Source: Clostridium sp. OF03-18AA
Lineage (GTDB): Bacteria > Bacillota > Clostridia > Lachnospirales > Lachnospiraceae
DNA length: 64,000 nt
NCBI RefSeq assembly: GCF_003478035.1
Contig: NZ_QUEP01000007.1
Coordinates: 124,001-188,000 of the forward strand
Direction of reading: 5' to 3'
In this document: positions 53,545 to 62,688 of the stretch, piece by piece
Layout of the letters: the number at the start of each line of letters is the position of its first letter
Numbering within the stretch: position 1 is the first letter of the stretch
The notes under the pieces: model-generated
What the model saw: the letters and a program-made list of their open reading frames with translations, nothing else
Database searches by the model: none
Told to the model about the DNA's origin: nothing
Translations under genes and position numbers: made by a program

Positions 53545-55098
53545 TCAAATCTTCAACGACCATTTACTGAGATCCCAAACCTTTGACACCAGTCCGTCAT
53601 AGAACTCCGGCTCATGGCAGATGAGGAGAACTGCTCCTTTGTACTCCTGAAGTGCTCTCTTAAGCTCATCCTTCGCATCCACATCCAGATGGTTCGTCGG
53701 CTCGTCGAGAAGAAGAACATTCGTCTCCCGGTTCATAAGCTTGCAGAGGCGGACCTTCGCCTGCTCGCCACCGGAGAGGACGCGGACCTGGCTCTCGATA
53801 TTCTTCGTAGTCAGGCCGCACTTTGCAAGGGCAGAGCGGACTTCGTACTGGGTGTAGGACGGAAACTCCTTCCAGATCTCCTCGATACAGGTCGTCGTAT
53901 TTCCCGGTGCCATCTCCTGCTCAAAGTAGCCAGGAAACTGGTAATCACCGACCTCAACACTTCCGGAGATTGCCGGGATCAGGCCCTGAATGCTCTTTAA
54001 AAAAGTGGTCTTTCCGATACCGTTGGCGCCAATGACCGCGATCTTCTCACCGCGCTCCATGAGGAAATTAAGCGGTTTTGAAAGTGGTTCATCATAACCG
54101 ATCACAAGATCCTTCGTCTCAAAGATCAGTTTTCCGGTTGCCCTTGCATTCAGGAAATGGAACTCCGGCTTCGGTTTTTCCTTTGCAAGCTCGATGACCT
54201 CCATCTTGTCCAGCTTCTTCTGTCTCGACATCGCCATGTTTCTCGTCGCAACACGGGCCTTGTTTCTCGCAACGAAATCCTGAAGCTTCGCAATCTCCGC
54301 CTGCTGCCGGTTGTAAGCTGCCTCCAACTGGCTCTTTTTCATCTCGTAGACTTCCATGAACCGGTCATAGTCACCCACATAGCGGTCAAGCTTCTGGTTC
54401 TCCATATGGTAGATCAGGTTTACCACGCTGTTTAAAAACGGGATATCATGGGAGATCAGGATAAAGGCATTTTCATAGTCCTGGAGATACCGTTTCAGCC
54501 ACTCGATATGCTGTACATCCAGGTAGTTTGTCGGCTCGTCGAGGAGCAGGATATCCGGCTTTTCAAGAAGAAGTTTTCCGAGGAGGACTTTCGTTCTCTG
54601 TCCGCCGGAGAGCTCGTCAACGTCCTTGTCAAGACCGATCTCGTCGAGGCCGAAGGCGCGTCCGATCTCCTCCACCTTGGAGTCGATAATGTAGAAATCA
54701 TGTGCCATCAGAAGATCCTGGATCGTTCCCAGCTCCTCCATCATGGCGTTCATCTCTTCCTCAGAGGCGTCTCCCATCTTCGCGCAGATGTCGTTCATCT
54801 TCTCCTCCATCTCAAAGAGGAAGGAAAAGGCACTCTTAAGCACATCGCGGATCGTCATACCCTTCTCAAGCACGGTATGCTGGTCTAAGTAGCCCACACG
54901 GACATTCTTCGACCACTCGACCTTTCCCTCATCCGGCATCATCTTTCCGGTGATGATATTCATAAATGTGGACTTTCCCTCACCGTTTGCTCCGATGAGA
55001 CCGATATGTTCCCCCTTTAACAGGCGGAAAGAAACGTCCGTAAAGATAGCCCGGTCTCCGAAACCATGGCTCAGGTGTTCTACATTTAAAATACTCAT
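53545..55098 (-). CDS. ABC-F family ATPase, YbiT/YkpA-like
   Basis: The 517-residue protein has Walker A GANGEGKST (about 37) and GANGIGKTT (about 345), signatures LSGGQRTKVLLGKLLL and LSGGEQAKVRLCKLMN, and DEPTNYLD/DEPTNHLD. The inter-domain linker (about 240-300) contains KLDKMEVIELAKEKPKPEF. Unlike the ABC-F at 29.8 kb it lacks the long C-terminal coiled coil, placing it in the YbiT/YkpA group, thought to act on the ribosome. The two ABC-F proteins are from different subgroups, not a recent duplication. Confidence 0.9.
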   Translation of the reverse strand: MSILNVEHLSHGFGDRAIFTDVSFRLLKGEHIGLIGANGEGKSTFMNIITGKMMPDEGKVEWSKNVRVGYLDQHTVLEKGMTIRDVLKSAFSFLFEMEEKMNDICAKMGDASEEEMNAMMEELGTIQDLLMAHDFYIIDSKVEEIGRAFGLDEIGLDKDVDELSGGQRTKVLLGKLLLEKPDILLLDEPTNYLDVQHIEWLKRYLQDYENAFILISHDIPFLNSVVNLIYHMENQKLDRYVGDYDRFMEVYEMKKSQLEAAYNRQQAEIAKLQDFVARNKARVATRNMAMSRQKKLDKMEVIELAKEKPKPEFHFLNARATGKLIFETKDLVIGYDEPLSKPLNFLMERGEKIAVIGANGIGKTTFLKSIQGLIPAISGSVEVGDYQFPGYFEQEMAPGNTTTCIEEIWKEFPSYTQYEVRSALAKCGLTTKNIESQVRVLSGGEQAKVRLCKLMNRETNVLLLDEPTNHLDVDAKDELKRALQEYKGAVLLICHEPEFYDGLVSKVWDLSKWSLKI

Positions 55099-55222
55099 AA
55101 AACTTCTTTTATTCCGGCTTTTCCTTATAATTCAGCCGTTTTCCCTTTCTCCTGGAACCCCAGGTAAACCTATACTACTGCAAGCAAGCTTGCGTCGGAC
55201 TTCAGACCTTTTGACCCTGATA

Positions 55223-56134
55223 TCATATAAATAATGTCATGATCGGAATTGTGATCAAAGAGAACAGTGTATTGGTAAGCAGACATTTCGACGCATACAC
55301 CGGATCCGATCCATATTTCTCCGCCAGAAGCGCCGTCGTGCTTCCCGCAGGCATCGCTGTAAGAATCACCGCGCACCCTGTCATGATCGGATCTGCATTT
55401 AACAGGCGCATGATAAAGAGCGCCAGAAACGGCAGTGCCACAAGGCGCATAAACGCCAGATACACAGTACTCCAGTCCTTAAAGGACGCCAGTGTCAGTT
55501 CCGTCATCATCGTCCCGATCAGGACCATGGAGAGCGGAGTTGTACAGTTTCCAAGTCCCGTGATAGACTTTGCCAGAAATTCCGGCAGAGTAAAATCTGT
55601 GAAGCTCCTGAAAAGTCCGATAAAGATCACGATCACGCACGGATTCAGCATGACCTTCTTAAACGCAGCCTTTTTATCCGCCTCCGCCGTGAAAATCGAT
55701 ACTCCCGCCGTCCACATAAAGATACGGTTCGGGATAATAAAGATCGACGCCAAGAACATTCCCGCCTCGCCGAGCACCGCTTTTACGATCGGCAGCCCCA
55801 AAAACGCCGCGTTATTGACGAGTGTGGCATACTGTAAGACGGATTTTTTCTCCTTCGGATACATGTTGTAGACAACTTTTCCACCGAGCCATGCCGCGAA
55901 GCAGATAAAAAACGCCACTCCGAGACACAGGGCCGCCTGTTTTAACATGTCCAATGTGATATGCATGCTGAAGGAGTTAAAGATCATACAGGGCAGCGTG
56001 ATCCTGAGAACAAAATCCGTGAGCTTTCCCTGCATCTTTTTTTCAATAATTCCACGCTTTCTGCAGTAAAATCCCACCGCCATGTACACGAGCAGGATCG
56101 CCTGGGTCGAAAGCATCTTCATAGAATTTTCCAT
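55223..56134 (-). CDS. AEC (auxin efflux carrier) family transporter
   Basis: The 303-residue membrane protein has about ten helices. Segments such as LRITLPCMIFNSFS, ATLVNNAAFLGLPIVKAVLGE, and ILTAMPAGSTTALLAEKYGSD are characteristic of the AEC family, where an Asn/Pro crossover builds the transport site. Bacterial members move malate, other organic acids or unknown ligands. The ATG at 56132-56134 follows AAGGGA; a GTG eight codons upstream is the alternative. Confidence 0.85.
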   Translation of the reverse strand: MENSMKMLSTQAILLVYMAVGFYCRKRGIIEKKMQGKLTDFVLRITLPCMIFNSFSMHITLDMLKQAALCLGVAFFICFAAWLGGKVVYNMYPKEKKSVLQYATLVNNAAFLGLPIVKAVLGEAGMFLASIFIIPNRIFMWTAGVSIFTAEADKKAAFKKVMLNPCVIVIFIGLFRSFTDFTLPEFLAKSITGLGNCTTPLSMVLIGTMMTELTLASFKDWSTVYLAFMRLVALPFLALFIMRLLNADPIMTGCAVILTAMPAGSTTALLAEKYGSDPVYASKCLLTNTLFSLITIPIMTLFI

Positions 56135-56164
56135 CTGGTCCCTTATTTCTAAATACACACAGTC

Positions 56165-56215
56165 CGAAAAAAGGCTGTGCAGGGAACAGCGTTTCCGCCG
56201 CCTGCACAGCCTTTT
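56165..56215 (-). terminator. Terminator of guaB
   Basis: A perfect 15-bp stem AAAAGGCTGTGCAGG (56169-56183) and CCTGCACAGCCTTTT (56201-56215); the minus RNA ends in six T. Confidence 0.92.
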
Positions 56216-56236
56216 GCTGCCCTCTCGGGATTAAAA

Positions 56237-57718
<1,482 letters not shown>

Positions 57719-57782
57719 TTATTATTTTTAAAAAAAATATAACTAAAAACTGTCGTTGCGTCAGTTCCAGTTATTATCCTAG

Positions 57783-57811
57783 AGTATAACAGCTTTGTCG
57801 AATTTTAGCAA
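57783..57811 (-). promoter_or_regulatory. Sigma-A promoter of guaB
   Basis: Minus strand TTGCTA (57806-57811), 17-base spacer, TATACT (57783-57788). The leader of about 85 bases is A/T-rich with no recognised riboswitch. Confidence 0.75.
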
Positions 57812-57908
57812 CCGTCAATTCATATAATTTTTTTCACTTTTTTATTATTTTTGCTTATAAATTTCCGAAAATTTTTCAGCCCGGCAGTTCCAGCCTCGCC
57901 ATACGGAA

Positions 57909-58997
57909 TTACCGGTACTCTTTCAGGATCTCCAGAAACTCAAGATTTTCCTCGTGCGTCCGGACGCAGATCCTGTAAAATCTCGAATCGAGTTCCCTGT
58001 AGTTTTTGCAGGACCGGATCAGGATCCCGTGTTCCAGAAAAAACTCGTACAGCCACGATTCCTGCTCCGTCTTAAAATCCTTAAACAGAAGGAAATTCGC
58101 CTCCGAATGGAACACTGTAAATCCCGCCTTTGTGAGTCCGTCCGAGAGAACCTTTCTCTCCTTTTCCACCAGCTCCCGCATTTTTTTCAGGAACGGGATC
58201 CGCTCATCCGAAAGAGCCGCCAGCCCAGCTTCCTGGGCCGGGATCGATACGCTCCACGGCTGCCAGTTTTCTTCCATCCGCTCGATAAGCCCCGGATCCG
58301 TGCAAAATCCATAGCCGATCCGCAGTCCCGCCATCGCGTATGTCTTCGTAAATGCCCTGAGGAGAAATAACGTTCCCCCATTTTCCGGCATTCCTTCCTT
58401 CCACGCCAGAAATTCCCGGATACAGCCATCCGCCTTTTCTTCATTTAAGAATTCGATAAAGCATTCATCGATCACGGCAACGATCCCCGCTCTTTTGCAG
58501 TAGTCGAGGATCTTTAAGAGATCCGCTTTTCTCATCATCGCACCGGTCGGATTTGCCGGTGTACACAAAAAGATCATATCGGGGCGTTCTTTTTTCAGAA
58601 ATTCCAGATATTCGGAAATGTTTAGAAAAAAGGATTCCGATTCTTTTAAGTAAAAAAAGGAAACTTCCGTCCCACATGCTTTCAGTGCGGTCTCATATTC
58701 CATAAAAGACGGGGCGGGGATCGCGGCTTTCTTCGGGCATAACGTCTGCACCAGCCGGAAGATCAGCTCCGCAGCGCCGTTCCCGAAGATCATCATCTCC
58801 CCCGGGATCCCGGTAAGTTCCGACATTCTCGCGCGGAGTGCTCCGCAGGTACTGTCCGGGTATCTGGTGCTGAGTGCGATGCTCTTCATCGCCGCCTCCC
58901 ACACAAAATTCGGCATCCCCAGTGGATTTACATTGATCGAAAAGTCAAGCTCCACGTTCCGGTTCCGGTAAACATCACCGCCGTGTCCGTATTCCAT
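57909..58997 (-). CDS. cobD: Threonine-phosphate decarboxylase CobD-like aminotransferase
   Basis: The 362-residue class I/II PLP enzyme opens YGHGGDVYRN and LDFSINVNPLGMP, which is the CobD start (HisC relatives lack HGG-Y). The PLP lysine is in FTKTYAMAGLRIGYG and the Asp in TPANPTGAMM/VIDECFIEF. CobD makes aminopropanol phosphate for the cobalamin nucleotide loop. I use the ATG at 58995-58997, which shares one base with the cobU stop. It is the last gene of cbiG-cobU-cobD. Confidence 0.9.
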   Translation of the reverse strand: MEYGHGGDVYRNRNVELDFSINVNPLGMPNFVWEAAMKSIALSTRYPDSTCGALRARMSELTGIPGEMMIFGNGAAELIFRLVQTLCPKKAAIPAPSFMEYETALKACGTEVSFFYLKESESFFLNISEYLEFLKKERPDMIFLCTPANPTGAMMRKADLLKILDYCKRAGIVAVIDECFIEFLNEEKADGCIREFLAWKEGMPENGGTLFLLRAFTKTYAMAGLRIGYGFCTDPGLIERMEENWQPWSVSIPAQEAGLAALSDERIPFLKKMRELVEKERKVLSDGLTKAGFTVFHSEANFLLFKDFKTEQESWLYEFFLEHGILIRSCKNYRELDSRFYRICVRTHEENLEFLEILKEYR

Positions 58998-60073
58998 CAC
59001 TGCTCACCGCCTTTTAACAGCACCGGGATCCCGCAGACAACGCGAAAGACCGTTCCCGCGCGTGCTGCCAGATACTGGCACGCGTCCCCGGTCATCTCAC
59101 GCCAGAGGCGGTCATCCGCGTCCACCGGGACGATCCCGCAGCCGATCTCATCACAGGTGATGACTGCTGCCGGATTTTTTTCCAGAATTTCATCCAGAAA
59201 GCGGTACATGCACGCTTCCGCCCTGTCCCCGCAATTTTCCTCATTTCCAGCCGGATATTCCGTCCGCAGTCCCGACTCGTCCGGATCCTTGATCATTCTT
59301 CTTATATATATATGAAGATTTAAGATCACCTCCGCGTTGAACGCATCGGCAAATCGCGTTTTTTCTCCGTCCGCCGCACAGATAAAGCGGTCTTCTCTGT
59401 TCTCCACCGCCCTTTTCATGGCAAATTTCGCTTTCCCCTGATGCGCTCCCCCTGTGATCAGCGTGATCCCGTCTGTCATATGCTCCATTTTCTCCTTGTC
59501 CTCTCTCTGAGCCGTGTTCTTCTCCGCAGTTTTTATCTTTACCGGAATTCCGCAGAGGACCTCATACACTTCATCGGCCTCCCCGGCCAGCGCAATATTG
59601 ATCTCTCCCAGAAGGTTCCGGTACTCTTCCGTCTCCTCCGAGTATGCCCCCTGATCTCCGGAGACATCATTTGTCACGATCACGAAAAAGCCGGACTTCT
59701 TCCTGACCTTTTCGATTCCGGCAAGGATCCTCTCTTTTGCATGTTCCTCCGGATTCTTCATATCTCCCCGGTACATCTCATTCGCCGCAAGGTTTGAAAC
59801 GCATTCCAGAAGACAGCGGCTCCCAGCCGGGATCTCCGCCGTTTCAAGATCTACCGGACATTCGATCGTCCTGAAATTCTTCTCCGCCCGCATATTCCGG
59901 TGTTTCCGGATCCGCTCCCTGCACTCCTCATCCCAGGCGATCATCGTCGCCAGATACCAGGATGGGCAGGTCTTATTTTCTTCCGCCCGTTCTCTTTTAT
60001 CCTGTTCAAGGATCAGCGATTCCGCAAATGCCGATTTTCCGCTCGAACTGCCTCCGTTTACAAGAATCATCAT
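58997..60073 (-). CDS. cobU: Tandem CobU fusion: cobinamide kinase/guanylyltransferase with a second degenerate-looking domain
   Basis: The 358-residue product is about twice CobU size (about 180). Domain 1 (about 1-190) has Walker A LVNGGSSSGKSAFAE, a conserved RIRKHRNMR histidine region where CobU is guanylylated, LLECVSNLAANEM, and VTNDVSGDQGAYSEETEEYR. Domain 2 (about 200-358) has a P-loop-like ITGGAHQGKAKFA, CDEIGCGIVPVDADDRLWREM and an end VFRVVCGIPVLLK that repeats the end of domain 1 (VYEVLCGIPVKIK). Domain 2 lacks a clear equivalent of the histidine. CobU phosphorylates cobinamide and adds GMP. The start ATG at 60071-60073 is preceded by AGGAG. Confidence 0.9.
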   Translation of the reverse strand: MMILVNGGSSSGKSAFAESLILEQDKRERAEENKTCPSWYLATMIAWDEECRERIRKHRNMRAEKNFRTIECPVDLETAEIPAGSRCLLECVSNLAANEMYRGDMKNPEEHAKERILAGIEKVRKKSGFFVIVTNDVSGDQGAYSEETEEYRNLLGEINIALAGEADEVYEVLCGIPVKIKTAEKNTAQREDKEKMEHMTDGITLITGGAHQGKAKFAMKRAVENREDRFICAADGEKTRFADAFNAEVILNLHIYIRRMIKDPDESGLRTEYPAGNEENCGDRAEACMYRFLDEILEKNPAAVITCDEIGCGIVPVDADDRLWREMTGDACQYLAARAGTVFRVVCGIPVLLKGGEQ

Positions 60074-60129
60074 AGTCTCTTCTCTCCTATTATCCGTGTA
60101 CATCACAAGCGCTGCCGCATAGCATCTTT

Positions 60130-61224
60130 TTACAGCCTGGGATCATACGCCGCCGCCACCGTCACGCCATCTCCCGCTTCCTTTTTAAATAAGATCCGGC
60201 AGTCTCTGACTCCCATCCGGCAGGCTGCCACCGCAGATCTCTCGCAGACATTTCCGGTTCCCGTCGTCTTTTTGACAAATTCCGACTCTGTAAACGTTCC
60301 CGGCAGGCTGTTCAGCTCCTCACTGGAAAAGGTGAGAAACGGGACCTGCAGCGTATTTGCAAAATCGATGATCCCCTGTTCCTGCTTTTTGATATCGATA
60401 CTCGCGACCGCAAAGACACTTCTGAGGTCGATCCCGTTCCGCCTCATAGCGTCCTCCACCGTCTCTCGGATCTTCTCCGCGGGAGTTCCCCGTTTGCATC
60501 CGATCCCCAGTGCCACACACCTCGGTACGAGGCGCAGGACACGGTCTGACGGGATCCCGTCCTTCTCCCGGTCCGACACCGTGATCCGGATATTCCGTTT
60601 ACAGAGCCGGTCGCGAAACAGTCCTTCCGGTATTTTTTTCCATCCTGAAAAGCCGAAATCCGAGAACACGCCAACCGGTTCCTCCGCAAGAATATCCGCC
60701 GAGATCCTTTTTGCAAGTACCCGGTCTGTGATCACAAGCCCGTGATCCTTTGCAAAGACATCCACTGCGAATTTCCGTTCCACATCCGTCGCCGTCGTGA
60801 CGACAGGGACCGCCCCGATCCCACCGGCCACAAACTCCGCCAGGCGGTTTGCTCCTCCGACATGACCGGAAAGGAGCGGGATCACGAACGTTCCCGCCTC
60901 ATCCACGCAGAGAACGGCCGGATCATGGAATTTATCCTGCACGAACGGGGCGATGGCGCGGACAGCGATCCCGCAGGCGCCGACAAAAATAAGTGCATCC
61001 GAGCGCTGAAACTCCGCCCCGGTCCACGCGGAAAGTCCGCCCTCCACGATCGCCTGATAAGGAAGACCGGCATCTTCCCTGGCAAGCCGGAGCGCGTAAC
61101 GCCCTGCGACCCACAGCGACGTGTCCCATTTTTCCTCATTTCCGCCGGCACTCCCCGTCCCGGCGATCTTTTTCATCGTTTCAAATCCCATTCTCGTAAA
61201 GCAGACGAGCGATACCTTCATCAT
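60130..61224 (-). CDS. cbiG: Cobalt-precorrin-5A hydrolase CbiG
   Basis: The 364-residue enzyme opens the ring lactone of cobalt-precorrin-5A in anaerobic B12 synthesis and releases acetaldehyde. It has the N-terminal region with FVGACGIAVRAIAPFVQDKF and LLSGHVGGANRLAEFVA, a middle domain with TTATDVERKFAVDVFA, and the C-terminal CbiG_C domain (about 240-360: VALGIGCKRGTPAEKI, TFSSEELNSLPG). The ATG at 61222-61224 follows GGATGGAAG. The other corrin-ring genes are not in this window. It heads a three-gene transcript with its own promoter. Confidence 0.92.
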   Translation of the reverse strand: MMKVSLVCFTRMGFETMKKIAGTGSAGGNEEKWDTSLWVAGRYALRLAREDAGLPYQAIVEGGLSAWTGAEFQRSDALIFVGACGIAVRAIAPFVQDKFHDPAVLCVDEAGTFVIPLLSGHVGGANRLAEFVAGGIGAVPVVTTATDVERKFAVDVFAKDHGLVITDRVLAKRISADILAEEPVGVFSDFGFSGWKKIPEGLFRDRLCKRNIRITVSDREKDGIPSDRVLRLVPRCVALGIGCKRGTPAEKIRETVEDAMRRNGIDLRSVFAVASIDIKKQEQGIIDFANTLQVPFLTFSSEELNSLPGTFTESEFVKKTTGTGNVCERSAVAACRMGVRDCRILFKKEAGDGVTVAAAYDPRL

Positions 61225-61280
61225 CTTCCATCCTCTCCGGATCAAGTCTCACTTGCATTCAGCCAAACTCTTTCTTCCTC

Positions 61281-61309
61281 ATTATAAAAGAAAACTGCCG
61301 GTTGTTCAA
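61281..61309 (-). promoter_or_regulatory. Sigma-A promoter of the cbiG-cobU-cobD operon, inside a terminator
   Basis: Minus strand TTGAAC (61304-61309), 17-base spacer, perfect TATAAT (61281-61286). The -35 box is the loop of the preceding terminator. The leader of about 50 bases leaves no room for a cobalamin riboswitch. Confidence 0.85.
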
Positions 61310-61320
61310 CGGCAGTTTTC
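61290..61320 (-). terminator. Terminator of the SASP gene
   Basis: GAAAACTGCCG (61290-61300) and CGGCAGTTTTC (61310-61320) pair perfectly; the minus RNA continues TTTTATAATG. Confidence 0.85.
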
Positions 61321-61322
61321 CT

Positions 61323-61363
61323 GTTACTTTTTGCGGGTAGGAATTTTCGGTCCGAAAATTTCC
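61323..61363 (+). repeat. Tail of the three-hairpin element, opposite orientation
   Basis: GTTACTTTTTGCGGGTAGGAATTTTCGG is the reverse complement of the tail of the other copies (TCCTACCCGCGAAAAATAACC). Only hairpin 3 remains. Confidence 0.65.
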
Positions 61364-61376
61364 CTTTTTCTCCTTA

Positions 61377-61583
61377 TCAGATGTGTTCTTCCCCCGCAGA
61401 CAGCTCTCTTTTCTTTTTTGTCATAAGACCGCCGATCCGTCCGCTCTCCTTTGCAGTGAGTGACCTCCACCCGCCGGCTACAACCTTGTCGGCAAGTCCC
61501 AGTTCCTTCGCGATCTCAAATTTCATCCGATCCTCCGGCTTTATATGCTCCGGATCGATCGGTTCCCTTTTCTTTTTAGACAA
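61377..61583 (-). CDS. Alpha/beta-type small acid-soluble spore protein
   Basis: The 68-residue, Lys-rich protein contains KFEIAKELGLADKV with the germination-protease site after the Glu, and WRSLTAKESGRIGGLMTKKKRE, the second conserved helix of clostridial DNA-binding SASPs. Such proteins coat spore DNA and protect it. The N- and C-terminal tails are longer in charge than in Bacillus SspA, as in the SspF-like clostridial group. Translation probably starts at a TTG (61581-61583), 11 bases after AAGGAG. A good sigma-G promoter lies directly upstream. Confidence 0.9.
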   Translation of the reverse strand: MSKKKREPIDPEHIKPEDRMKFEIAKELGLADKVVAGGWRSLTAKESGRIGGLMTKKKRELSAGEEHI

Positions 61584-61607
61584 TGGTCCACACTCCTTCC
61601 GTAAAGG

Positions 61608-61636
61608 AAGTATGCCCGGATCCTGTCTTTTTATTC
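61608..61636 (-). promoter_or_regulatory. Sigma-G promoter of the SASP gene
   Basis: Minus strand GAATA (61632-61636), 17-base spacer, CATACTT (61608-61614); matches the forespore consensus GHATR and CATNHTA at all but one base. Confidence 0.75.
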
Positions 61637-61638
61637 CC

Positions 61639-62373
61639 TTAGTTTCCGCTCTGGAAGATCACGATCTTCTCTGTCTTTGCGGCATCATCTGCAGATGTCC
61701 AGACGAGGATATCGGTTCCCTCTGTGAGATCTTCCTCGGAAACGATATTTTTAGTCAGATACGGAAGAAGTCTTGTCTCAGCCGTGATCGTGTATTCGCT
61801 GCCATCCACGGTTGTTAAAACGAACTCTCCGTCTGCACTTCCCTGATCAAGGCTCTCTACCTGGGTATATTTCGGGAACGCCGCGTCCTCCGGAACATCC
61901 GTGATGATCATGATCCCGTTCGCGATCGGCGGCAGACTCATTGTCATCGCCGGTCCCACATAAACGTTCACTGCTTTTCCTTCCGTCAGAGTATCTGCTT
62001 CAACCGGGTAACCGTTGACGCCGTCGAGGATCTTTGTATCATCAGAGATCGTGATGATCACTTCCTCGGTAGAATCCCCGACCTGGCGGTTCATCGTAAG
62101 CTCACCGTTTTCCATGGAAACAACGGTGCCGACAAACGGAGCGTATTCACTCTCTGCCTCCGCTCCTGTGCCCTCCGGGTTTTCGCCGCCTGGAAGCATT
62201 GTCGCCTCATTTTCTGTCGTTGCGGAAGTTTCCGTTCCTGCCGGAGTCTCAACGACAACAGCTTTTGTCTCTTCCTTTGTCTGTCCGTCCGCCTTTGCAC
62301 ATCCGGTAATTCCCATAGATGCCATCATCATCGCTGCACATGCCAGCGCAGTCATTTTTTTCATATTCTTCAT
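61639..62373 (-). CDS. Lipoprotein of unknown function
   Basis: The 244-residue product has a lipoprotein leader with ITGC near residue 25 and a 50-residue Glu/Thr linker. Two beta-rich segments follow (about 78-150 and 165-240). Both halves show a similar build: a short V/T-rich strand, then TISDDTKIL or TITAETRLL, then LTEGKAVNVYVG or LTEGTDILVWTS. It therefore looks like an internal duplication of an OB-like unit. No catalytic motif is visible and I do not recognise the family. Its stop codon lies two bases from the SASP promoter, so read-through could interfere with it. Confidence 0.75.
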   Translation of the reverse strand: MKNMKKMTALACAAMMMASMGITGCAKADGQTKEETKAVVVETPAGTETSATTENEATMLPGGENPEGTGAEAESEYAPFVGTVVSMENGELTMNRQVGDSTEEVIITISDDTKILDGVNGYPVEADTLTEGKAVNVYVGPAMTMSLPPIANGIMIITDVPEDAAFPKYTQVESLDQGSADGEFVLTTVDGSEYTITAETRLLPYLTKNIVSEEDLTEGTDILVWTSADDAAKTEKIVIFQSGN

Positions 62374-62590
62374 AATATCAGTTCCTCCTCAAATTTTCCA
62401 GATTTCAAAAAAGTTGTCGCAGCTGTTTTCTTTTTTGTAGGCATATCTTAGCATATAATTCTTGAAAATACACTAGGATTTCATTTACAAATCCCTTACG
62501 CATTTTTGTAGAAAGGATCCGGATTGCGGCATTTCTGCGGCAATCCGGGCACTTTGGAGTGCGCACCCCGGGCAGGCAATGCCCTTTTGC

Positions 62591-62623
62591 TTAACAGGGA
62601 GTTCCGTTGAAATTTCCCGTTAA
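62591..62623. repeat. Short hairpin repeat R2, copy c
   Basis: TTAACAGGGAGTTCC...AAATTTCCCGTTAA; third copy of the motif at 9701 and 23502, again next to a terminator. Confidence 0.7.
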
Positions 62624-62626
62624 GCC

Positions 62627-62661
62627 AAAAAAGGGACATCACAACTGTGATGTCCCAAAAA
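62627..62661. terminator. Terminator of rpsA
   Basis: GGGACATCAC (62633-62642) and GTGATGTCCC (62647-62656) with AACT loop and A/T runs on both sides. Confidence 0.92.
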
Positions 62662-62688
62662 ATTCATTTCAGATCAAAGACTTCCGGA

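Larger units (their letters stand above)
62374..62688. other. Gap with several stems between rpsA and the lipoprotein gene
   Basis: Holds CCGGATTGC/GCAATCCGG (62519-62527/62540-62548), GGGCA/TGCCC, repeat R2c and the rpsA terminator. No reading frame of note. The lipoprotein promoter should be here but I cannot point to a convincing one. Confidence 0.5.

Noticed and set aside
61225..61300. Cobalamin riboswitch before cbiG
   Set aside because: The promoter leaves a leader of only about 50 bases.
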